Assembly (NCBI RefSeq): GCF_001544835.2
Contig: NZ_FCNX02000021.1
Location: 51,993 to 115,992 of the forward strand
Length of the DNA stretch: 64,000 nucleotides
Direction of reading: 5' to 3'
Source of the DNA: Caballeronia fortuita
Lineage (GTDB): Bacteria > Pseudomonadota > Gammaproteobacteria > Burkholderiales > Burkholderiaceae
Below, piece by piece: positions 9,499 through 18,855 of this stretch; within the stretch, counting starts at the first letter, position 1; the number at the start of each line of letters is the position of its first letter. The notes under the pieces were generated by a model. That model was given only the letters and a program-made list of their open reading frames with translations, did no database searches and was not told the origin of the DNA. A program made the position numbers and the translations under genes.

Positions 9499-9756
9499 TC
9501 AATGATCGTCAGCACGATCTTGCACAACAGGCGGGTGCCTGCGATGGGTCGCGGTTCGAACATCGGCCTTCATCCCTTCGTCGTACCCTTCGTCGGTTCG
9601 CTGGACGCTCGCGTTCCGTCTCGCGTCATTACATTGATCCGATGCGTCCGTCTTCCGCTTGCGTCCTTGGCCGAATAGAACGTCGAATACCCCAAGCACC
9701 GACAGCAGGAGGACGCACCAAAATGCGATCGTAGCCAGGACGAGGTACCATTTCAT
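9499..9756 (-). CDS. Small hypothetical membrane protein
   Basis: An 84-residue product beginning MKWYLVLATIAFWCVLLL, with one strong N-terminal membrane helix (about residues 4-28) followed by a basic, polar tail rich in Arg, Asp and His. AAGGT lies upstream of the ATG at 9756. The helix with a positively charged end suggests an inner-membrane protein with a cytoplasmic tail. No family is recognised. The tail has poor protein character, so the true C-terminus or even the gene itself is uncertain. It stands alone between the glycosyltransferase remnant and the autotransporter. Confidence 0.4.
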   Translation of the reverse strand: MKWYLVLATIAFWCVLLLSVLGVFDVLFGQGRKRKTDASDQCNDARRNASVQRTDEGYDEGMKADVRTATHRRHPPVVQDRADDH

Positions 9757-10696
9757 GGTCTTTACCTTATCCGCGATCGATAGCGGTGAGAGGATCTGAT
9801 CCGTTCTATCGTTTCGGATCAGACGTTCACTGAACTGATGAAAGCCCTCATGCAGCACGCATTCTTATCCGATGCCGGACGGGGTGCGCCGAATCATAGT
9901 CAATGCAACTGGTGATTACTGGTTTGTCGTCCGAACTTTTTGAGGCTATCCGCCAGGCGCTCGTCCGTGATTAAGAATAGCAGCCGATCAAGCAAATGGG
10001 TATCGCTAATATGGCGATGTTATCGAATCAATAGCAACCCGGCAGCACTGACGGACACTCCCGAACACACCGCTCACCAGCTGAAACCACAAGTATCGAA
10101 GATCTATTTCATAACAGCAAAAGCACCCCGGTTTCATCTGAATAACTCTTTGGATTGCGTGTATCCATCTCGAGGTCAGGGCATGCCGGCGTAATCGCGA
10201 GGCCGGGCGATGGCGTCGAAAGCTCGATGCTTGACCACCGAAGGTGCATCAATCGAAACTCACCCCAAGCCATAAATCACGACTCACGGGCAGTGCACAT
10301 GCAGTGCACATTCCTCGCCAACGTTTGCCCCACGCACTCTGTCGCAAAAACCCGACAACCGCCCTACGTACCGACCTCATCGACACAGAAAAGTCTTAAG
10401 TAACTGATCGGCCCGCCGTTAAACTTTCCGGCGCCGTGCTTCTCATGCGCGTCGACGACATGTCTGTCCGTTACCGGACGGCGATTCGGTCTTTTTCGTG
10501 GCGCATTCGCACACTCCCTCAGACCGGAGCCGCACTTCCAACACGCCCTTCACGCGACACCGCGCATTGCACGGTGCCGCGCGTGTGCGCGCGTGCGGCA
10601 GACAGTCCCCGACGCAACGGCGTGCCGCCAGCCAGCGCACTCGATCGAAAAAACAGTGAACAACAACAACGCAGTCAAGCACGGTACGGGGAATCG
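9757..10696. other. Long intergenic region upstream of autotransporter
   Basis: This 940-bp stretch has reduced GC over 9860-10430 and no gene with a credible start. It includes an 11-bp tandem repeat (listed separately). The in-frame extension of the autotransporter back to 10436 is Arg/Ser/Pro-rich, non-conserved-looking sequence and is treated as leader. The autotransporter promoter should lie here, but none could be assigned with confidence. Confidence 0.5.
10290..10311. repeat. 11-bp perfect tandem repeat
   Basis: GCAGTGCACAT occurs twice in direct succession (10290-10300 and 10301-10311), each copy holding the GTGCAC palindrome. It lies about 390 bp upstream of the autotransporter start in otherwise featureless DNA. 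One repeat per helical turn could present two sites on one DNA face, but chance is possible. Confidence 0.4.
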
Positions 10697-13600
10697 ATGA
10701 ATCATGTCTATCGCATCGTCTGGAGCGCGAGTCTCGGCGCGTTTCAGGTGGTTTCGGAATTGGCGCACGCTCACGGCGCGAAGGAGCGCTCGCCCAGGCG
10801 CGCACGTCGCCGCCTGACGATGGCGCTTCGCGCGGCAGCCGGCACGGCGGCGCTCGCCGCGGGCTCGCACGCTCACGCAATGACCCTCATGACGACGCTC
10901 GATCTGCCGCCCGCGCCGCAGATGAATCTCGTCGCGGGGACACCGGCTTCGGGCCTCGGCTGGTCGTGGGACGGCCACAATCTATCGGTCGAGAGCGCGC
11001 AGAGCGCCGGCACGCCGGGGACGCTGACCAATCAGGGCGAATCCGTCGGCACGGTGACGAACGCTGGAAACGTAAGTATCGCTAACAATAGCGGCCTCGC
11101 GTTCGTTCCATCCGGAACCGGGTCCATGCTGATGACCATGCGCGGCAGCATCGCGTCGATCGTCAATCAGGGTTCCATGCCGACGTTGACGAACAACGGC
11201 GACATCGGCGCGGCGGACGGAACCGCCATCGCGAACAGCGGCGTCATAGGTTCGCTGAGCAACATCGATATCTACTCGGGAACCATCAGCGGAGCCATCG
11301 GCGTAGGGAACACCGGCACCATCGGCTCGTTCTACAACAGCTCGGTCGTCATGGGTACGCAGACGGCCATCCTGAACGACGGCGGGCAGATCGGCACGCT
11401 CACCAACGAGGGAACGAGCGCCACCATCGGCGGCGGGATGTACGGCATCGTGCTCGGCACGATCGGCTCGATCGACACCTTGCAGAACAGCGGGCTCATC
11501 AGCGGCGCGCAGGCGGCTATCGTCAATCGCGGTACGATCGGCACGCTGACCAACGCGGCGCCGGTCAGTCTGGTCGATTCGCTGCCCGGCAGCATCGGCG
11601 GCGGACCGGTCAGCGCCTTGCCGCTCTCCATGGCCATCGCCGTCCCGATCGATGACAGCATCCCCGGCGGCACGATCCAAAGCGCCCACGATGCCATCGA
11701 CAATGCGGGTTCCATCGGCGCGCTCATCAATGGCGGCAGCATCCTCGCGGGCAACGTCGCGATCAACAACGCGGGCACGATCGGCACGCTCACCAACGCG
11801 GGAACGATCAGCAGCATCAGCGGATTCGGCACGGCCGATATCGCCTCGACCGGCACGCTCCCCTACGCCGCACTGCCCGGCAGCGACGCCGCCATCTTCA
11901 ACACAGGCCACATCGGCACGCTCGCCAATCAAGGGACGATCTCGGGTGAAGGCGCCGCAATCGTCAACACGGGTTCCATCGGCACGTTCGCGAACGACGG
12001 GCTCATCGATGGCGGCAACGCGCCCGGCGCTATCGCGATAGTCAATTCGGGGACCATCGGTTCACTGTCCAACAGCGGCACGATCGGATCGCTCGCGAAC
12101 AGCGGCACGATCACCGGCTCCGCTTACGCGATCAGCAACTCGGCGACGGGCACGCTCGGGCCGATCTCGAACGCGGGTGTCATCGCGGGCAATATCATCA
12201 ATGCGAGCGCGAATGCCATCACGTTGAGCGGCGCGAGCGGCGCGGCGTTCGGCACGCTGACGGGCTTCAACGGCGCGCCCGGCACGATCTCGAGCACCGT
12301 GACCGGCGCGAACGTCGTGCTGAGCAGCGGCAACCTGCTGCTCGACGATACCGTGCAACTCGGCAGCAACACGCTGCGCAACGTCGCGGCGACGCTCGCG
12401 GTCGACCGTCCCGTAGCCATCGCGGGCAACTACACGCAGGGCGCGGCGGCGACCTTGCTGATCGGCGTGAACAGCGGCGCGACGTCGGCCGGCAGCATCG
12501 CCGATACGGGCTACGGCAGGCTCGTCGTGAGCGGCAACGCGTCGATCGATGCGGGATCGGCCGTCACGCTCAGGAGCACGACGGGCGGCTATGCGTTCGC
12601 GGCCGGCCAGCGCTACGTGGTCGTCGACGCAGCGGGCGCGGGTCACTACAACGCGGGCGCGCTGAATTACGCGATCGCCGGCGTGGCGGGACATCTGAGC
12701 GGCTCGACGGTGACGACATCGAACGGACATACCGACCTCGTCGTCACGGTGGATCGCATCGACACGGCAGGCACGACGCCAACGACGCCCGCCACGCCAG
12801 CCACGACGCCGAACGTCCCCGGTTCGGGCGGCATGACGGAGCCGACGCCCACGCCAGTCTCGCCGCTGCAGCAGGCGCGTCTCGCCACGCTGCCGAACGC
12901 CAAGCGCTCGCTCGCGGGCCTGCTCAGCTACACCGGCGTCGACGACGCCAATCTGCTGAATCTGTACAACGCAACGCTCGCATCGCTGGCCAGCGGGTCG
13001 ACGGCGGCGGCCAACCACATCGGCCAGCAACTCACGCCGGTGCAGGCGACGCATGCGGCGGCGGCATCGACCTTCGATGCGCTCGGCGTCGTCAACGCAC
13101 GCGTCAGCGCGCTGCGGCTCGCGCAATCGCAAGGCGCGACCGGCATCGCGACCGGCGACAGCCCTTCGCAATGGACCGGCTGGGGTCAGGCGTTCGGCGG
13201 CCACGCGAGCCAGAATCGCCGCGATGGCGTCGATGGCTACAGCGCGAACTACGGCGGCCTGCTCGTCGGCGCGGATCGCGCGGTGGGCGAGCGCTGGCGT
13301 GTCGGCGGCGTGTTCGACTACGCGCATACGGCCGTCAACTACAGCGACGACAGCGCGGGCGATTCCGCGGGCATCAACGCCTATGGCCTGATCGGTTATG
13401 CGAGCTACACCGGCTCGCCGTGGTACGTGAACTTCTCGGGCGCGGCGACGCTGCAGCACTTCGACACGACGCGCATCGTCAGCATGACGGGCTTCGACGG
13501 TCTCGCGAACGGCAGTTTCACCGGCCAGCAGTACGTGCTGCACGCCGAAGCGGGCTATCCGCTCGCGCTCGGCAGCATGACGCTCACGCCGCTGGCGAGC

Positions 13601-14011
13601 CTGTCGTATAGCTATCAGCATCAGAACGGCTATACGGAGTCGGGCGGCAACGGCGCGGCGCTGAGCGTCGGCAGCACGCATGCGAGCTCGGTGCGCAGCG
13701 CGCTCGGCGCGAAGATCGAGAAGGCGTTCAGCACGTCGTACGGTACGGTCGTGCCGGATCTGCGCGCGCAGTGGATTCACGAGTACGACCACACGCGCCA
13801 GACGACCGGCGCGAGCTTCTCCGCCGATCCGGCGGGCCAGACCGCGTTCACGACGGTCGGCGCGACGCCGGTCTCCGATCTCGCGGATGTCTCGCTGGGC
13901 GTGACGCTCGTGCGGGCCAGCAATCTGAGCGTGACGGCGCGCTACGAATTGCAGGCAGGCTCGGGCTTCATCTCGCACACGGGTCTTCTGCGTCTTCAGC
14001 AACGCTTCTGA
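10697..14011 (+). CDS. Type Va autotransporter (ESPR signal, repetitive beta-helix passenger, beta-barrel)
   Basis: A 1104-residue outer-membrane/secreted protein. The start at 10697 is chosen for a GGGGA site 5 nt upstream and because MNHVYRIVWS is the extended signal peptide (ESPR) motif of large autotransporters; the hydrophobic signal follows near LRAAAGTAALAAGSHAHA. The passenger consists of dozens of short rungs of the form GTIGTLTNAGTIS, predicted to form a beta-helix adhesin. A Thr/Pro linker (TTPTTPATPATTPNVP) precedes the C-terminal autotransporter barrel, about 270 residues, ending LRLQQRF with the terminal Phe recognised by the Bam machinery. No protease catalytic motif is visible. 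The passenger is rich in Ser, Thr and Asn, and the next two genes resemble a glycosylation system, so it may be glycosylated (inferred). Confidence 0.9.
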   Translation: MNHVYRIVWSASLGAFQVVSELAHAHGAKERSPRRARRRLTMALRAAAGTAALAAGSHAHAMTLMTTLDLPPAPQMNLVAGTPASGLGWSWDGHNLSVESAQSAGTPGTLTNQGESVGTVTNAGNVSIANNSGLAFVPSGTGSMLMTMRGSIASIVNQGSMPTLTNNGDIGAADGTAIANSGVIGSLSNIDIYSGTISGAIGVGNTGTIGSFYNSSVVMGTQTAILNDGGQIGTLTNEGTSATIGGGMYGIVLGTIGSIDTLQNSGLISGAQAAIVNRGTIGTLTNAAPVSLVDSLPGSIGGGPVSALPLSMAIAVPIDDSIPGGTIQSAHDAIDNAGSIGALINGGSILAGNVAINNAGTIGTLTNAGTISSISGFGTADIASTGTLPYAALPGSDAAIFNTGHIGTLANQGTISGEGAAIVNTGSIGTFANDGLIDGGNAPGAIAIVNSGTIGSLSNSGTIGSLANSGTITGSAYAISNSATGTLGPISNAGVIAGNIINASANAITLSGASGAAFGTLTGFNGAPGTISSTVTGANVVLSSGNLLLDDTVQLGSNTLRNVAATLAVDRPVAIAGNYTQGAAATLLIGVNSGATSAGSIADTGYGRLVVSGNASIDAGSAVTLRSTTGGYAFAAGQRYVVVDAAGAGHYNAGALNYAIAGVAGHLSGSTVTTSNGHTDLVVTVDRIDTAGTTPTTPATPATTPNVPGSGGMTEPTPTPVSPLQQARLATLPNAKRSLAGLLSYTGVDDANLLNLYNATLASLASGSTAAANHIGQQLTPVQATHAAAASTFDALGVVNARVSALRLAQSQGATGIATGDSPSQWTGWGQAFGGHASQNRRDGVDGYSANYGGLLVGADRAVGERWRVGGVFDYAHTAVNYSDDSAGDSAGINAYGLIGYASYTGSPWYVNFSGAATLQHFDTTRIVSMTGFDGLANGSFTGQQYVLHAEAGYPLALGSMTLTPLASLSYSYQHQNGYTESGGNGAALSVGSTHASSVRSALGAKIEKAFSTSYGTVVPDLRAQWIHEYDHTRQTTGASFSADPAGQTAFTTVGATPVSDLADVSLGVTLVRASNLSVTARYELQAGSGFISHTGLLRLQQRF

Positions 14012-14100
14012 TCGATGACGGACGCGCCGCCGGCATGCCCGCCTGCGGCGCGCCGCGCGATCGTAGTATCGTTTCACGTTTCTCACGTCGAGCACCTTTC

Positions 14101-15129
14101 ATGTCCGATGCCCTCGCCGCACACGTCACGTTATCCGATGCGCTCGCGCGCGCGCACGCGCACTGGGACGCGGGACAGGCGGCGCAGGCGGAGCAATGGT
14201 GCCGGCGCGTTCTTGCCGCATCGCCGGCTCAGCCCGATGCGCTGCATCTGCTCGGCCTGATGGCGCACGCATACGGCAAGCTCGATACGGCCATCGAATG
14301 TCTGAGCGCCGCGTGCGACGCGCCGCGCGTGCCCGCCGCGTATGCGGCGAATCTCGCCGAAATGTGCCGGCAGAAAGGGCTACTCGAACGCGCGGAAACG
14401 GCGGCGCGTCAGGCCGTCGCGCTCGATCCCGCGCTGGCTGCCGGCTGGAACAATCTGGGCATCGTGCTCCAGGAAGCGGGCAAGATCGACGAAAGCCGCG
14501 CGTGCCTCGAACGCGTCGTCGAGCTTCTTCCCGACTCCTCCGATGCCCACAACAATCTCGGCAATACGCTTCGTCGTCAGCAGCGCCTGGATCTGGCCGA
14601 AACGCATTATCGGCGCGCGCTTGCCCTCGATCACGGCCACGCGCAGGCGCACAGCAATCTCGCGTTTCTGCTGTCGGCACGAGGCCATTACGACGAAGCC
14701 GCCGGCGAAGCGCGCGCCGCCATCGATCTCGATCCGCGTCTCGTCGAGGCATACCTGAATCTCGCGGATGTCGAAGCCTCGCGGCATCGGCATGACGCGG
14801 CGCTGCGCGCGCTGGACATGCTCCACGCGTTCGCGCCGAATCATCCGGCGGAGCGGATCGCGCGCGCAAAGACGCTGCTGCGGATGCAGCGCGTCGATGC
14901 CGCCCTCGCCTGTGCGCGCGATGCGGTCACGCTGGCGCCGCATCGCGCCGACGCGCACGATGCGCTCGCACGCGCGCTCCACGCACTCGGCCACACGGAC
15001 GATGCCGCCGCCGCGTATCGCCACGCCGCGCAGTTGCCCGGCACGGTGCGCGACGCCGCGCTTTCGGGACTGGCGGCCCTGCTCGACGAGGCAGGTGGCC
15101 GCGAATCTCCGACGGAAGCAACTCGATGA
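14101..15129 (+). CDS. TPR-repeat protein
   Basis: A 342-residue protein made almost wholly of tetratricopeptide repeats, with recognisable units such as AAGWNNLGIVLQEAGKIDES and SDAHNNLGNTLRRQQRLDLA and spacing of 34 residues. It has no signal peptide. TPRs mediate protein-protein contacts, and in this context they resemble the TPR arrays of bacterial O-GlcNAc-like transferase systems. The start at 14101 follows an 89-bp gap from the autotransporter; the in-frame extension further upstream overlaps that gene and is rejected. Its stop overlaps the next gene by ATGA, so the two are translationally coupled and likely act together. Confidence 0.82.
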   Translation: MSDALAAHVTLSDALARAHAHWDAGQAAQAEQWCRRVLAASPAQPDALHLLGLMAHAYGKLDTAIECLSAACDAPRVPAAYAANLAEMCRQKGLLERAETAARQAVALDPALAAGWNNLGIVLQEAGKIDESRACLERVVELLPDSSDAHNNLGNTLRRQQRLDLAETHYRRALALDHGHAQAHSNLAFLLSARGHYDEAAGEARAAIDLDPRLVEAYLNLADVEASRHRHDAALRALDMLHAFAPNHPAERIARAKTLLRMQRVDAALACARDAVTLAPHRADAHDALARALHALGHTDDAAAAYRHAAQLPGTVRDAALSGLAALLDEAGGRESPTEATR

Positions 15130-16310
15130 GCGCGCCCCCTGTCTGGACGGACGCATCGGTCAATGCGCTCATCGAACAGGTGCGCCCGCTGCTCGTTGCG
15201 CAGCGCTACGAAGAAGCCGAAGCGCTGTTGATGCCGCATCTCGCGAGCGGTACCGGACCGATCGCGCTGTGGCGGCTGCTCGCGGCGGCGCTGCGCCCGC
15301 AAGGCAAGCTCGAGGCGACGCGCGCGATTCAGGAGATGATCGTCGCGCAAGTGCCGGGCGACTATTCCGCGCGCTTCGATCTCTCCGAAACGTTGCTGCT
15401 GCTAGGCGATTTCGAGCGCGGCTGGCGCGAATACCGGTATCGCTACAGTCTCGCGCATACTGCGTCGATGGAGCGCAAGGTGCAGCGCCCGCGCTGGAAC
15501 GGCCAGCCGATGCCCGGCCAGACGCTGTTGATCCACGACGAGCAAGGTTACGGCGACACCTTCCAGTTCATGCGCATGGTGCCGTGGGCGAAGCGGCAGA
15601 GCGGCGCGCGCGTGGTGCTCGAAGTCAATGCGGACACGCTCTCGCTCGCGCGCCGGCTCGATGGCTGCGACGACATCGTCGTGCGCGGCGAGTTGCCGCC
15701 GCCGTTTCATCAGCATTGCGAGATGATGAGCCTGCCGATGGCCATACGCCTGACGCTCGACGATCTGCCCGGCCCGATGCCCTATCTGCGTGCCGATCCC
15801 GAACGCGTCGCGCACTGGCGGCGGCGCCTCGATGCGCTGCCGCGTCCGCTCGTCGCGCTCGTGTGGGCCGGGCGTCCGACGCACGTCAACGACGCGAACC
15901 GTTCGCTGCGGCTCGATCAGCTTGCGCCGCTCGCCTTGCCCGGCGTCGGCTTCGTGTCGATTCAAAAAGGACCGGCGTGCGTGCAGGCCGAAGCGCCGCC
16001 CGCCGGCATGCCGCTGGTTTCCTTGAGCGATGAAATTCGCGATTTCGACGATACCGCCGCGATACTCTCGATCGTCGATCTGCTCGTCTCCGTGGATTCG
16101 TCGCCGGTTCATCTGGCCGGCGCGCTCGGCTGTCCGTGCTGGACGATGCTGCCCTTCGTGCCCGACTGGCGCTGGCTGATGCAGCGCGATGACACGCCGT
16201 GGTATCCGCATATGCGGCTCTTTCGACAGACGCGGCGCGGCGACTGGGACGATGTCATTTCGTCGATGCGCGAAGCATTATCGCGATGGGCAGCGGAGCG
16301 TCGCGCATGA
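15126..16310 (+). CDS. TPR plus glycosyltransferase-like (GT-B, GT9/GT41-like) protein
   Basis: A 394-residue protein. Residues about 1-115 are helical TPR-like repeats (ARFDLSETLLLLGDFERGWREYRYR is one unit, shown in part). The rest resembles the glycosyltransferase domain found in many TPR proteins: QTLLIHDEQGYGDTFQFMR with an Asp/Glu-Gly nucleotide-side loop, VALVWAGRP, and SVDSSPVHLAGALGCPCW, the conserved sugar-nucleotide-binding end of heptosyltransferase and OGT-like enzymes. It overlaps the TPR gene (ATGA) and the lipoprotein gene downstream. Autotransporter heptosyltransferases are typically encoded beside their adhesin substrates, so modification of the upstream autotransporter is a reasonable hypothesis. 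The sugar donor and target are unproven. Confidence 0.75.
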   Translation: MSAPPVWTDASVNALIEQVRPLLVAQRYEEAEALLMPHLASGTGPIALWRLLAAALRPQGKLEATRAIQEMIVAQVPGDYSARFDLSETLLLLGDFERGWREYRYRYSLAHTASMERKVQRPRWNGQPMPGQTLLIHDEQGYGDTFQFMRMVPWAKRQSGARVVLEVNADTLSLARRLDGCDDIVVRGELPPPFHQHCEMMSLPMAIRLTLDDLPGPMPYLRADPERVAHWRRRLDALPRPLVALVWAGRPTHVNDANRSLRLDQLAPLALPGVGFVSIQKGPACVQAEAPPAGMPLVSLSDEIRDFDDTAAILSIVDLLVSVDSSPVHLAGALGCPCWTMLPFVPDWRWLMQRDDTPWYPHMRLFRQTRRGDWDDVISSMREALSRWAAERRA

Positions 16311-17152
16311 CATTCGGCGGCCGCATCTTCGCTGCAATCGCATGCGTCATCGCGATGTTCGGTATTGCGGGTTGCGTCACCGTCGACCGGAACGCTCACG
16401 CCGATGCGCTTGGCGCCAGGGCGCACTTGCAGCGCGAAACCTTGCGCACCGGCATGTTCGCGCTGACCGCGTACTCGCGCATCACACGCAACGATGCGCC
16501 GATCCATGTGTATATCGAAGGCGACGGCTTCGCGTGGGTGTCGCGCAGCGAGCCGTCGCTCGATCCGACGCCGCGCGAGGCGACCGCGCTCGCGCTCGCG
16601 GCGGCGGATTCATCGCCGAACGTGGTTTATCTCGCCCGTCCGTGCCAGTTCACGCCGATGGCCGACAACCCGCGTTGCGACATGCGCTACTGGACCGGAG
16701 CACGCTTCTCGCCGGACGTGGTCGCATCGATGAACGAGGCGATGGACGCGATCGCGTCGCGCGCGCCGGGACGCGGTGTCGATGTCATCGGCTATTCGGG
16801 CGGCGGCGCGATCGCCGTGCTGCTCGCGGCGCGGCGGCGCGATGTGCGCTCGCTGCGCACGGTCGCGGGCAATCTCGGCAGCGAGTACGTCAACCGGATT
16901 CACGATGTATCGCCGATGCCCGCGTCGCTCGATCCGATCGATGCCGCCGCTTCGCTCGGCGAGTTGCCGCAGCTTCATTTCACCAGCGACGCGGATCGTG
17001 TCGTGCCTCCGGCGGTCGCCCAACGTTTCGCCGGCGCGGCCGGAACGCGCTGCGCGCGTGTGCGCGTGGTCGCGGACATCGCGCATGACGGCGACTGGGC
17101 GCGCGCGTGGCCAGCGTTGCTGCGCATCCCGGTGACCTGCAACGGCGATTGA
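16307..17152 (+). CDS. Lipoprotein with alpha/beta-hydrolase fold
   Basis: A 281-residue protein whose N-terminus (about 22 residues) is a lipoprotein signal ending FGIAGC, with Cys as the lipidation site, so it is anchored in the envelope. The mature part has an alpha/beta hydrolase nucleophile elbow, GYSGGG, with the catalytic Ser, a late Asp near TSDADRVVPP, and a C-terminal His in IAHDGDW, which gives a plausible triad. The ATG at 16307 overlaps the upstream stop (ATGA), linking it to the TPR/glycosyltransferase pair. It could be an esterase or lipase; no specific substrate is evident. Four Cys in the mature region may form disulfides in the periplasm. Confidence 0.75.
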   Translation: MTFGGRIFAAIACVIAMFGIAGCVTVDRNAHADALGARAHLQRETLRTGMFALTAYSRITRNDAPIHVYIEGDGFAWVSRSEPSLDPTPREATALALAAADSSPNVVYLARPCQFTPMADNPRCDMRYWTGARFSPDVVASMNEAMDAIASRAPGRGVDVIGYSGGGAIAVLLAARRRDVRSLRTVAGNLGSEYVNRIHDVSPMPASLDPIDAAASLGELPQLHFTSDADRVVPPAVAQRFAGAAGTRCARVRVVADIAHDGDWARAWPALLRIPVTCNGD

Positions 17153-17162
17153 ACGGCCAGTT

Positions 17163-18140
17163 TCAGTCGACGGAAGCATCGAGCTCGACGCCGCTTCGAA
17201 ACCGCGCCGGCGACAGATCGTGATGCCGCCGCCACACGCGACGAAAATCCCGCACGGACGCGAAGCCTGATTCTTCCGCCACGCGCTCGATCGTGTAGTT
17301 AGAGTGCGCGAGCAGGCGCTGCGCGCTCGCCACCCGCAGGCTCTGCTGATACTCGAGCACGGTGACGCCCGCGTGCTCCGCGAAGAGGCGGCTCAGATGC
17401 CGCTGGCTCACGTGCGCGGCGCGCGCCAGTTCGGCCACGCTCCAGTCGCGCGCGGGATTTTGCGAGATGGCGTCCTGCGCGCGATGCACCGCCGGATGCA
17501 TGTGGTTCCGATGCGCGAGCCATGGCGAAAGCTGCACGTCGTCGCCCGCGCGGCGCTGATAGACGACCTGTCGGCGCGCAATATCGGCGGCACGCTCGGC
17601 GCCTGCATGGTGCTCGATCAGATACAGCGACAAGTCGATGCCCGCCGTGATGCCGGCGCTCGTCAGCACGTCGCCGTCATCGACGAACAAACGGTCGTGC
17701 TGCACGCGCGCCGTCGGCTCAGCGCGCGCGAGATCATCGACCAGTCCGAAGTGCGTCGTGCAGCGGCGTCCCGCGAGCAACCCCGCGCGCGCAAGCAGGA
17801 GCGCGCCGGAACAGATGCTCGCGATGCGCGTGTCTTCGGCGGGCGCGGTCTTGAGCCACTGCGCGACCGTATCGAACGGCGCATTCGTGCCCGGCTCCGG
17901 CGACTCCGTGCTGCCGACCACCATCACGAGACTGTTCGGCGGCAGCGTCTCGGGCAACGGTTCGATGCCGTCGATGAACGTGCCGAGCGACGTCGCCGCG
18001 CGTTGCAGCGGGCCGCAGTGATGCAGCGTGAACGGCGCGCCCGATTCGGCCGCCATGCGCATCGCCTCGGCGGGGCCCGCGTAGTCCAGCATCAGGACCG
18101 GCGGCGTCAGCACGAACCAGACGGATATCGCCGGATTCAT
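17163..18140 (-). CDS. GlxA family AraC-type transcriptional regulator
   Basis: A 325-residue regulator with an N-terminal DJ-1/PfpI domain that keeps the Cys elbow (IASICSGALLLARAGLLAG) and a C-terminal AraC double helix-turn-helix (WSVAELARAAHVSQRHLSRL; second helix near TIERVAEESGFASVRDFRR). The start at 18140 overlaps the stop of the isochorismatase gene by ATGA, so the two are translationally coupled and transcribed together. It most likely senses a small nitrogenous or amide-type metabolite and controls its own operon, as GlxA-like proteins commonly neighbour their target genes. Ligand unknown. Confidence 0.88.
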   Translation of the reverse strand: MNPAISVWFVLTPPVLMLDYAGPAEAMRMAAESGAPFTLHHCGPLQRAATSLGTFIDGIEPLPETLPPNSLVMVVGSTESPEPGTNAPFDTVAQWLKTAPAEDTRIASICSGALLLARAGLLAGRRCTTHFGLVDDLARAEPTARVQHDRLFVDDGDVLTSAGITAGIDLSLYLIEHHAGAERAADIARRQVVYQRRAGDDVQLSPWLAHRNHMHPAVHRAQDAISQNPARDWSVAELARAAHVSQRHLSRLFAEHAGVTVLEYQQSLRVASAQRLLAHSNYTIERVAEESGFASVRDFRRVWRRHHDLSPARFRSGVELDASVD

Positions 18141-18715
18141 GCGGCTTGCGCGGTGCGCCATCCGTCGAGCACGTCTGCGGCGCTGGCGATGCGCGCGAAG
18201 CGACCCTGCAACACCAGTTCCGTGTGCGCCTTGATCTCGGAAGTCGAGTAGACGCGTCCGCTTGCGGCGTGAGTCATCGGAAAGGTGAGCGTGGCCTCGG
18301 TCACGTAGTCGACGGCATAGCCGATATCCGACGCGACCCGCGTGGTCGTCTCACAGCACTGTTCGGTGCGGATGCCGGCGATCACCAGATGATCGATCTG
18401 GCGACGGCGCAGCCACAGGTCGAGGCCGGTATCGGTGAACGCGTTGTGCGTGTGTTTTTCGAAGACGGCATCGGGCGAACCCGGCAGCCAGTCAAGCGGC
18501 TTCACGAAGCCTGATTCCTTCTTGAACGGACCCGCCTTGCCGACATGCAGGACGTGAACCACCGGCACGCCGGTTTCGCGCGCGCCGCGATCGAGGCGCA
18601 GCACGGCGTCCTTGAATGCAAGCAGGTCCGTTTCGGACCAGTCGGGCATGTGTCGAAACGATTCCTGAACGTCGATGATGACGAGCGCGGAGCGGCGTTG
18701 AGCGATGGCGGTCAT
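18137..18715 (-). CDS. Isochorismatase-family cysteine hydrolase
   Basis: A 192-residue cytoplasmic enzyme of the isochorismatase/nicotinamidase superfamily. The catalytic Asp lies in ALVIIDVQESF (about residue 15) and the nucleophilic Cys in AGIRTEQCCETTTR, with the expected cis-peptide region just before it. The Lys of the usual triad is probably in HVGKAGPF. Members hydrolyse amides, carbamates or vinyl ethers. The start at 18715 has GAGG upstream; longer in-frame extensions run into the divergent GntR region and are rejected. It is coupled to the GlxA-type regulator, so the regulator probably responds to its substrate. Exact substrate unknown. Confidence 0.85.
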   Translation of the reverse strand: MTAIAQRRSALVIIDVQESFRHMPDWSETDLLAFKDAVLRLDRGARETGVPVVHVLHVGKAGPFKKESGFVKPLDWLPGSPDAVFEKHTHNAFTDTGLDLWLRRRQIDHLVIAGIRTEQCCETTTRVASDIGYAVDYVTEATLTFPMTHAASGRVYSTSEIKAHTELVLQGRFARIASAADVLDGWRTAQAA

Positions 18716-18855
18716 TTTTGGCCTCGTTGGTTGAATGTGCAGCCATGTTAATGCGCCTTCCCGAAGAGATGAAAGAGCATTAAGCGTCATGAATGCGGAC
18801 AAAAATCGCCATGACCTACGACCGGAAAGACGCGTGCGCATCGGGTCAACCCCGA

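Noticed and set aside
9903..9971. Short frame MQLVITGLSSELFEAIRQAL with stop in the autotransporter leader region
   Set aside because: Only 22 codons with no ribosome site. It reads like a protein end, but nothing upstream in frame supports a gene.
11000..12200. Repeated short GGCACGATCGGC-type words as a CRISPR or satellite array
   Set aside because: They are in frame and encode the GTIGTLTN-type beta-helix rungs of the autotransporter passenger, with variable codons.
14024..14060. GC-rich hairpin after the autotransporter as a terminator
   Set aside because: No T-run follows and the stem is imperfect; the TPR gene starts only about 45-75 bp downstream.
12062..14095. 677-codon minus-strand open frame opposite the autotransporter
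   Set aside because: It is an Arg-rich shadow of the autotransporter barrel and repeats, with no recognisable domain or start site.
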